Of a stretch of DNA of 64,000 nt, positions 58,412 to 64,000 are shown piece by piece. Under the pieces are notes generated by a model. The model searched no databases. It was not told where the DNA came from and worked only from the letters and a program-made list of their open reading frames with translations. Position numbers and translations under genes: made by a program. The stretch is from Isoptericola peretonis (lineage in GTDB: Bacteria; Actinomycetota; Actinomycetes; Actinomycetales; Cellulomonadaceae). The stretch covers positions 62,001-126,000 of the forward strand of contig JALQCY010000008.1 in assembly GCA_023241745.1 (NCBI GenBank). Direction: 5' to 3'. Position 1 is the stretch's first letter, and each line of letters opens with the position of its first letter.

Positions 58412-59728
58412 TCAGCTGCCACCGTTGAGCAGCGACGTCATCTCCTCGGCCGCCTTGGCGCTGGCGGTCGCGACGTCCTCGCTCCCCGAGAGGATCGACT
58501 GCATCATCGTGCTGGTCGTGAGCTTGGCCTGCACGGCGCCGAAGTTCGGCGACACCGGCACCGACGCGCCGCCCTCGACGAACTGCTGCGCGAACGGCGC
58601 CACGAGCGGGTCGGTGCTCTGGAGCGTCTCGTCCAGCAGCGACTTCTGCCCCGGGAAGTAGCCCGCCTGCTCGCCCCACTTCGTGGCGAACTCGCCGGTG
58701 GTCATGAGCTCGACGAACGCGAACGCCAGGTCCTTGTCCTCGGCCGTCTCGAAGACCGACAGGTGCGAGCCGCCGAGCACCGACGGCGAGATCCCGCCGT
58801 CCTTGCCGGGGATCGGCACCGCCGCGAACTTGCCCTCCATGTCGGCGTTGGCCTCGACGACGGCGCCCGGCGTCCACGAGCCCATGATCGCCATGCCGAC
58901 GTCGCCCTGGGCGAAGGCGTCGAGCACGTCGGTCTCGCGCCAGGTGGTCGCGCCGGCCGAGGAGTACCCGTCGGCGGCCAGGCCGGTCCAGAACTCCAGG
59001 CCCTCCTGAGCCTCCGGGCTGTCGAGGCCCGAGGTCCAGGTGTCGCCGTCGAGCGTCGCGACCTCGCCGCCCGCGCCCCACACCCACGGGTACACGGTGA
59101 ACTCGGCGTCGCCGGGCACCGCGACGGCGGTCTTGTCGGGGAACTCCGCCTTGATCGCCTTGGCCGCCGCCTCGATCTCCGCCCAGGTGGTGGGCGGCTC
59201 GACGCCGGCCTGCTCGAGGATCTCGGTGTTGTACACGAGCGAGCGCACGCCCGCGTACCAGGGCATGCCGTAGAGCTGCTCCTCGTAGGTGCCCGCCTCG
59301 ACGAGGCCGTCCACCAGGTCGTCGCCGAGGCCCGCCTCGGCGACGTAGTCGTCCAGCGGGGCCAGCGCGCCCGCGTCGGCGAACTCCGGCGTCCAGGTGG
59401 TGCCGGTCTCCGCCACGTCGGGCGTCGTGTTGCCCGCGATGGAGGTGACGAACCGGTCGTGCGCGTCCGCCCACTCGACGAACTCCACGTTGAGCTCGGC
59501 GCCCGTCTCCTCCGTGAAGGCCGTCGCGACCTCCTCGAAGAAGGCGTCCGCGCTCGGGTTCGTGCCCTGCATGATCCAGACGTCGAGCGTCTTGCCCTCG
59601 CCGTCCACCTCGCCGCCGTCCCCGCTGTCGCCGGAGCCGCCGCCGCCGCAGGCGGAGACGCCGAGCGCCACCAGCGCCGCGGTCGCCACCGCCCCCGCGC
59701 GCTTCCGGGTCCACATGTCTCGCCGCAT
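58412..59728 (-). CDS. Sugar ABC transporter solute-binding lipoprotein, 438 aa
   Basis: Extracellular family 1 binding protein. Lipoprotein signal with lipobox LGVSAC (Cys about residue 27) followed by a Gly/Ser/Asp linker; then LDVWIMQGTNPSADAFFEEV, VEWADAHDRFVTSIAGNTTP DVAETGTTW, YGMPWYAGVRSLVYNTEILE and WRETDVLDAFAQGDVGMAIM. It should capture the transported sugar for the two permeases. GGGGGAGG precedes ATG 59728. No ABC ATPase gene follows; a shared MsiK-type ATPase elsewhere is likely. Confidence 0.94.
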   Translation of the reverse strand: MRRDMWTRKRAGAVATAALVALGVSACGGGGSGDSGDGGEVDGEGKTLDVWIMQGTNPSADAFFEEVATAFTEETGAELNVEFVEWADAHDRFVTSIAGNTTPDVAETGTTWTPEFADAGALAPLDDYVAEAGLGDDLVDGLVEAGTYEEQLYGMPWYAGVRSLVYNTEILEQAGVEPPTTWAEIEAAAKAIKAEFPDKTAVAVPGDAEFTVYPWVWGAGGEVATLDGDTWTSGLDSPEAQEGLEFWTGLAADGYSSAGATTWRETDVLDAFAQGDVGMAIMGSWTPGAVVEANADMEGKFAAVPIPGKDGGISPSVLGGSHLSVFETAEDKDLAFAFVELMTTGEFATKWGEQAGYFPGQKSLLDETLQSTDPLVAPFAQQFVEGGASVPVSPNFGAVQAKLTTSTMMQSILSGSEDVATASAKAAEEMTSLLNGGS

Positions 59729-59742
59729 GGTCGTCCTCCCCC

Positions 59743-59790
59743 GGCGGCCCCCTGGGCCGCCCTCGCTCGCGCGCGGCGCCCGGGGCGCCG
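59743..59790 (-). other. Two stable hairpins in the operon leader
   Basis: GGCGGCCC-CCT-GGGCCGCC (59743-59761) and CGGCGCC-CGG-GGCGCCG (59774-59790), both perfect, lie directly upstream of the ribosome-binding site of the binding-protein gene. They could affect leader stability or translation. Confidence 0.55.
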
Positions 59791-59881
59791 TCCTCGCGGT
59801 CGTGTCCTGTGCCGACGCCGTCGTCGTCCGGCGTGACGTCGTCGTCTCGCTGTCGTCCTGCGGGCGACGCGCCGGCTGAAA

Positions 59882-59939
59882 GGAACTTCCGGCGTGCCGC
59901 TATGCGAGGAAGATTACTGACAGACGGAGGAGAACGGAA
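59882..59939 (-). promoter_or_regulatory. Probable promoter and operator of the MurNAc operon
   Basis: On the minus strand TTCCGT (complement of 59934-59939), 17-nt spacer and TAATCT (complement of 59911-59916) form a plausible -35/-10. GGAA-C-TTCC at 59882-59890 is a palindrome just downstream, where a MurR/RpiR repressor could block transcription. The leader to ATG 59728 is about 175 nt. Confidence 0.45.
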
Positions 59940-59989
59940 GCCGCCGCTCCCGTTCGTGACAGGACGGTGACCTCGGCGGGCCGTCCCGG

Positions 59990-61066
59990 TCAGGGCACGC
60001 GGTTGATCCAGTCGGGGTTGCCGAACTTGGTCCGCACGAGGTCCTCGGCGCGGGCCAGCTCGTCGGGCCGCAGCGCGGAGTCGACGGTGCGGTGGTGCGC
60101 CTTGAAGTGCGCCTCGAACGCGTCGACGATCGCGTCGCGCGTCATGCCCGTCTGCGACCGCAGCGGGTCCACCCGCTTGTTGGCGCTGGTCGTGCCCTTG
60201 TCGGAGAGCTTCTCGCGGCCGATGCGCAGCACCTCGAGCATCTTCGCGTTGTCGATGTCGTAGGCCATCGTCATGTGGTGCAGCACCGCGCCGCCGGCAA
60301 GGCGCTTCTGCGCCGAGCCGGCGAGCTTGCCCGCCGGCGACGCGACGTCGTTCAGGCCCGAGAAGTAGGCCTCGACGCCCACGTCCTGCAGCGCCCCGAG
60401 CACCCACGAGTCGAGGAAGGCGTACGACTGCTCGAAGGACAGCCCGTCCACGAGCGAGGCCGGCACCACCAGGGAGAACGTGACGCAGTTGCCGGCCTCC
60501 ATGAACATGGCGCCGCCGCCGGAGATGCGCCGCACCACGGTCACGTCGTGCTCGCGCACGCCCACCGGGTCCACCTCGTTCTTCAGCGACTGGAACGAGC
60601 CGATGAACACGGCGCGCTCGTTCCAGTCCCAGAAGCGCAGGGTCGGCCCGCGCCGGCCGTCCGCGAGCTCCTCCGTGAGCACCTGGTCCAGGGCCGCGAG
60701 CGTCGCCGGGGGAAGGGGGCCCGGGCGCAGCACCTCGAAGGTGTGGTCGTCCCACGTGGTCGCCATGCCCAGCGCACGACGCACCGCGACGGCCACCGCC
60801 CACGCGTCGAAGCCGACCATCGTGACGCGACCGGCGACGCGGCCGTCCTGCTCCGCGATGCGCAGGGCGTCGTCGACGGCCCGCGCGAGCTCGCTGGTGG
60901 ACGTCTCGTGCGGCAGGCCGACCAGGGCGGCGTCGATCACCTCGAGCGCGTCGTCGGGCTCGAGGAAGAAGTCGCCGGCGAGCCGGACGTCGGCGATCGA
61001 CCCGTCGCGCACCTCGAGGTCGACCGTCACGAGCTTGCCACCGGGAACCTTGTACTCACCATGCAC
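59990..61066 (-). CDS. lplA: Lipoate-protein ligase, LplB-LplA fusion, 358 aa
   Basis: The N-terminal 90 residues (GEYKVPGGKLVTVDLEVRDG, AGDFFLEPDDALEVIDAALV) match the accessory LplB/C-terminal-type domain, placed first as in some actinobacterial and archaeal-type ligases. The catalytic domain follows: FIGSFQSLKNEVD, VVRRISGGGAMFMEAGNCVT, and GLNDVASPAGKLAGSAQKRL with the adenylate Lys, HHMTMAYDID. It loads lipoate onto E2 or GcvH. GTG 61066 has TACCGT 6 nt upstream, a leaderless-type start. Confidence 0.9.
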   Translation of the reverse strand: MHGEYKVPGGKLVTVDLEVRDGSIADVRLAGDFFLEPDDALEVIDAALVGLPHETSTSELARAVDDALRIAEQDGRVAGRVTMVGFDAWAVAVAVRRALGMATTWDDHTFEVLRPGPLPPATLAALDQVLTEELADGRRGPTLRFWDWNERAVFIGSFQSLKNEVDPVGVREHDVTVVRRISGGGAMFMEAGNCVTFSLVVPASLVDGLSFEQSYAFLDSWVLGALQDVGVEAYFSGLNDVASPAGKLAGSAQKRLAGGAVLHHMTMAYDIDNAKMLEVLRIGREKLSDKGTTSANKRVDPLRSQTGMTRDAIVDAFEAHFKAHHRTVDSALRPDELARAEDLVRTKFGNPDWINRVP

Positions 61067-61078
61067 GTCTCCACGGTA
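61067..61078 (-). promoter_or_regulatory. Leaderless-type -10 of lplA
   Basis: Minus strand TACCGT-GGAGAC then GTG 61066. Confidence 0.5.
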
Positions 61079-61205
61079 GCGGCGTCCCCGCGGAACACGG
61101 AGGCGGCGTCGGTCACACCGACGCGGCGCGCCCGGGCCCCCGAGGGAATCGAGAATGTTTTTGTCAGGTGCCCGACCGAAGAAAATGACTGCCACACTGG
61201 GTCTC

Positions 61206-62303
61206 GTGACCGGCCCGGACGCCTCGCCCTCCGCCCCCGAGCACGTCGTCGCCGTGGACGTCGGCGGCAGCGGCGCGCGCCTGGTCGCCGTGCCGCTGCG
61301 CCGGCCGTCCGGCTCGGACGGCGACGGTGCGCTCGCCCTCACCGGCCGCCCCGTGCGCATCACCGCCGCCGGGAGCGACGCGGCGGACGTCGTGGCCGAG
61401 CTGGTCGGCGACCTCCTGCGCCTGCACCCCGGCGTGCGGGTCTCCGCCGCGGCGGCGTCGGTGACCGGGCTCCCCTCCCTCGTCCCCGACCCCGAGGCCC
61501 TGCACGACGCGCTCCGCGGCGCGGGCGCCGCGACGACCGCCGTCGCCTCGGACGCGCTCGCAGCCCACCTCGGGGCCCTCGGCGGGCGGCCCGGCGCCGT
61601 GGCCGCGGTCGGCACGGGCGCCATCGTGCTCGCCACCGACCTGCACCGACGCTGGCACCGCGCCGACGGCTGGGGCCATCTGCTCGGCGACCTCGGCTCC
61701 GGCTCCTGGATCGGCGCGCACGGGCTCCGCGCGGCGGTCGCCACCCACGACGGGCGGCCCGGGCCCACCTCCCCCGCGCTGCTCGCCGCCGCGCTGGAGC
61801 GCTTCGGACCCGTCGACGGCTGGCCCGCCGCCCTCTACGGCCGCCCCGACCGGGCGCACCTCCTCGCGTCCTTCACGCCCGCCGTCGCCGACGCCGCGCG
61901 GGCCGGCGACCTCGTCGCCACGCAGCTGCTCCGCGACGCCGGCACCCACCTCGCGGAGAGCCTCGCCGCCGCCCTGCGCCCCGGCATCCCGCCGCTCGCG
62001 GCCGTGACCGGAGGCATCGTCGGCGTCGGCGACGCCGTGACCACCCCGCTCCGCGCGCGCCTGTCCGCGCTGCGGCCCGACGTCCGGCTCGTCCCCGCCG
62101 ACGGCGGACCGCTCGACGGCGCGCTGCGCCTGGCCCGCTCCCTCGCCGAGCACCGGCCCGGCGACGGCACGCTCGTGGAGCCCTACGCACCGTGGCTCAC
62201 CGTCCGCCCCGCCGGGGCGCCGGCGCCTCCGACCGCCCCACCGACCACCCCACCGACCGCCGGCACGCCCGCCGGGAAGGAGACCTCCGCGCATGAACGG
62301 TGA
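61206..62303 (+). CDS. BadF/BcrA-type sugar kinase (GlcNAc/MurNAc kinase candidate), about 365 aa
   Basis: ASKHA-fold kinase: phosphate-1 loop VVAVDVGGSGARLVAV, AAVGTGAIVLATD, and GWGHLLGDLGSGSWIGAHGL with the catalytic/nucleotide segment; AVTGGIVGVGD is the adenosine motif. This pattern is that of N-acetylglucosamine kinase and MurK-type enzymes. Beside a MurR regulator and near nagZ-murQ it probably phosphorylates MurNAc and/or GlcNAc. Start is uncertain: GTG 61206, ATG 61185 or ATG 61155. TTGTCA at 61161-61166 and the AT-rich stretch after it look like promoter, favouring the latest start. Confidence 0.82.
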   Translation: MTGPDASPSAPEHVVAVDVGGSGARLVAVPLRRPSGSDGDGALALTGRPVRITAAGSDAADVVAELVGDLLRLHPGVRVSAAAASVTGLPSLVPDPEALHDALRGAGAATTAVASDALAAHLGALGGRPGAVAAVGTGAIVLATDLHRRWHRADGWGHLLGDLGSGSWIGAHGLRAAVATHDGRPGPTSPALLAAALERFGPVDGWPAALYGRPDRAHLLASFTPAVADAARAGDLVATQLLRDAGTHLAESLAAALRPGIPPLAAVTGGIVGVGDAVTTPLRARLSALRPDVRLVPADGGPLDGALRLARSLAEHRPGDGTLVEPYAPWLTVRPAGAPAPPTAPPTTPPTAGTPAGKETSAHER

Positions 62304-63174
62304 CGTCCTCGTCCGGCTCCGCCAGACGCTGCCCACGCTGCGGCCCGCCGAGGCCCGCATCGCCTCGGTCGTGCTCGACGACCCGCCCGGCGTCGTCGGG
62401 GCCACCATCACCGAGCTCGCCGCCCGCGCCGGCACGTCGCAGGCGACCGTCGTGCGGTTCTGCCGCGCGGTCGGCTACGCCGGGTACCCGGAGTTCCGCA
62501 TCGACCTCGCCCAGGCCACCAGCCGCCGCGCCGTCGAGCTCGAGCGGTCCGGCATCGCGGAGGGCGAGATCAACCGGACCGACACGGCCACCGACGTCGT
62601 GTCCAAGATCGCCTTCCACGAGGCGCGGACGATCGAGGAGACCGCGCGGATGCTCGACCTCGACGCCCTGGAGCGCGCCGTCGACGCCGTGGCGTCCGCC
62701 CCACGCGTCGACGTGTACGGCGTCGGGTCCAGCGGGCTGACCGCGCAGGACCTGGCGCAGAAGCTGTCGCGCATCGGTCTCGTGTGCTTCGCCCCCGTCG
62801 ACCCGCACGGTCAGCTCCAGTCGGCGGCCCTGCTCGGCGACGGGTGCGTCGCCGTCGCCGTCTCGCACACCGGCACCACCGTGGAGGCGCTGCAGGCCCT
62901 CACCCTGGCGCGCGACGCCGGCGCCACCACCGTGGCCGTCACCAACTTCCCGGGCTCCCCGCTCGCCGACCTGGCCGACGTCGTGCTGGCCACCACGGCG
63001 CGCGAGACCCAGTTCCGCTCCGGCGCCATGTCGAGCCGCATCGCGCAGCTCGCCGTCGTCGACTTCCTCTTCGTGCGCGTCGCGCAGCGCCGCTACGACC
63101 AGACCACCGCGGCCCTCAAGGCCACCTACGAGGCGGTGCAGCCGCACCGCCTCACGACACGCACGCCGCGGTAG
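62293..63174 (+). CDS. MurR/RpiR-family regulator, 293 aa
   Basis: N-terminal RpiR helix-turn-helix (RLRQTLPTLRPAEARIASVV, ITELAARAGTSQATVVRFCR, AVGYAGYPEFRIDLA) and a C-terminal SIS sugar-phosphate-binding domain (VDVYGVGSSGLTAQDLAQKL, VAVSHTGTTVEALQALTLAR). MurR-type proteins repress MurNAc genes until MurNAc-6-phosphate binds. AAGGAG stands upstream; ATG 62293 overlaps the kinase end by 11 nt, so the pair is co-translated. It is the obvious regulator of the operon ending at murQ. Confidence 0.93.
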   Translation: MNGDVLVRLRQTLPTLRPAEARIASVVLDDPPGVVGATITELAARAGTSQATVVRFCRAVGYAGYPEFRIDLAQATSRRAVELERSGIAEGEINRTDTATDVVSKIAFHEARTIEETARMLDLDALERAVDAVASAPRVDVYGVGSSGLTAQDLAQKLSRIGLVCFAPVDPHGQLQSAALLGDGCVAVAVSHTGTTVEALQALTLARDAGATTVAVTNFPGSPLADLADVVLATTARETQFRSGAMSSRIAQLAVVDFLFVRVAQRRYDQTTAALKATYEAVQPHRLTTRTPR

Positions 63175-63202
63175 CCCGCCGGCTCTTCGGACCCGGGACC
63201 GC

Positions 63203-64000
63203 TCAGCGCGGCTCGGCCCCCGCGTGCAGCAGGCCGTACACGTACGCGTCGATGAGCGACTCCCACGCCGCCTCGATGACGTTGGGCCCCACGCCCACGG
63301 TGGACCAGGAGTGCTGCCCGTCCGTGGTCTCCACCAGCACGCGGGTGGTGGCGTCGGTGCCCTGCTGGGCGTCGAGGATGCGCACCTTGAAGTCGATGAG
63401 CTCGAACTTCTCGATCGCCGGGTACACCCGCGTGAGCGCGCTGCGCAGCGCCTGGTCGAGCGCGTTCACGGGGCCGTTGCCCTCCCCCGTCTCGACGACG
63501 CGCTCCCCGCCGGCGTGCAGCTTCACCGTCGCCTCGGCGACAGCGTCCGCGTCCCGGCTGGCGGCGTCGTGCGCCGTGTCGTGCCCGGGCGCGCCGGCGA
63601 CCGTCTCGACGATCGTGCGCCAGCTCTCCACCCGGAAGTACGTCTGCCGCGTCCCCGTGAGCTCCTCGCGCAGCAGCAGCTCGAAGGAGGCGTCCGCGGC
63701 GTCGTAGGTGTAGCCGCGCGCCTCGGCGTCCTTGACGCGCGTCGTGACGCGGGTGAGCAGGTCGCCCTGGCCGCTGAGGTCGTAGCCCAGCTCGCGGCCC
63801 TTGAGCTCGATCGACGCCCGCCCGGCCATGTCGGACACGAGCATGCGCATGTCGTTGCCCACGGCGGTGGGGTCGATGTGCTGATAGAGGTCGGGGTCCA
63901 CCTTGATGGCGCTGGCGTGCAGGCCGGCCTTGTGGGCGAAGGCGCTGGCGCCCACGTAGGGCTGGCGGGCGTACGGCGAGATGTTGGTGATCTCGGCGAC
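63203..64000 (-). CDS. cimA: Citramalate synthase (LeuA-family), C-terminal part
   Basis: The frame is open to the right window edge, so the N-terminus is missing. EITNISPYARQPYVGASAFA followed by HKAGLHASAIKVDPDLYQHI is the conserved homocitrate/isopropylmalate synthase segment. The C-terminal region, with FKVRILDAQQGTDATTRVLV and DGQHSWSTVGVGPNVIEAAW, is the allosteric LeuA dimer domain of the citramalate-synthase (TIGR00977) group. The enzyme condenses acetyl-CoA with pyruvate for threonine-independent isoleucine synthesis; this would link to leuCD, which processes citramalate as well. The substrate cannot be confirmed without the missing part. Confidence 0.88.
   Translation of the reverse strand, partial: VAEITNISPYARQPYVGASAFAHKAGLHASAIKVDPDLYQHIDPTAVGNDMRMLVSDMAGRASIELKGRELGYDLSGQGDLLTRVTTRVKDAEARGYTYDAADASFELLLREELTGTRQTYFRVESWRTIVETVAGAPGHDTAHDAASRDADAVAEATVKLHAGGERVVETGEGNGPVNALDQALRSALTRVYPAIEKFELIDFKVRILDAQQGTDATTRVLVETTDGQHSWSTVGVGPNVIEAAWESLIDAYVYGLLHAGAEPR

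Noticed and set aside
56613..60803. 1396-codon minus-strand open frame
   Set aside because: Only its last 275 codons (MalG-type permease) are coding; the rest is shadow of the other permease, the binding protein and lplA in another frame.

Overview
The window is GC-rich throughout and reads as an actinobacterial chromosome, most like the Cellulomonadaceae/Promicromonosporaceae. This is an inference from base composition, GTG/TTG starts, a leuCD cluster with a divergent IclR (NdgR-type) regulator, an AA10 chitin/cellulose oxygenase, a TAT-exported PL8 lyase, and many start codons placed directly behind a -10 hexamer (leaderless-type promoters). No marker in the window fixes the genus.

Left part (1-8.5 kb) is a decaying accessory region. 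It holds the tail of a DUF932 phage/plasmid-type protein, an ISL3 transposase remnant, three proteins with PD-(D/E)XK-nuclease-like signatures, a SHOCT-domain protein, a GIY-YIG nuclease gene broken by a frameshift, a DUF6308 gene and an alpha/beta hydrolase gene broken by an in-frame TAG. All four damaged genes or gene remnants that I can see lie here. The 0.9-2.5 kb nuclease gene is visibly less GC-rich than the rest.

9-11.7 kb: a minus-strand three-gene unit (beta-ketoacyl synthase III-like, haem-oxygenase-like diiron protein, unrecognised protein) looks like a small lipid or metabolite pathway. 11.8-22 kb: PL8 lyase, CPBP protease, alcohol dehydrogenase, SDR, lpd, rnhA, LLM oxidoreductase, a membrane protein with a YtrA-type GntR, and an HxlR/SDR divergent pair. 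23-26 kb: leuD-leuC with divergent ndgR and two palindromes between them. 27.4-27.8 kb: two identical tRNA-Glu(CTC) genes and one tRNA-Gln(CTG).

28-52 kb is housekeeping and small metabolic genes: methyltransferases, LysR/YeiH, gltX-HAD, Nudix, FAH-family hydrolase, saccharopine-dehydrogenase-like, GlxA/AraC, fructosamine kinase, PhzF, VanZ, peptidoglycan-binding, CGNR, EamA, APH, LPMO, DUF3516 helicase, TauE, YbaK, YccF, YggS.

52.7-59.7 kb is a tightly coupled minus-strand operon: solute-binding lipoprotein, two permeases, NagZ, AnmK and MurQ. It fits ABC-type import and breakdown of cell-wall amino sugars (MurNAc or GlcNAc-MurNAc) to GlcNAc-6-phosphate. Just beyond it, after a lipoate ligase gene, lie a BadF/BcrA-type sugar kinase and a MurR/RpiR regulator, the likely partners of that operon. 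The window ends inside a citramalate/isopropylmalate-synthase family gene.
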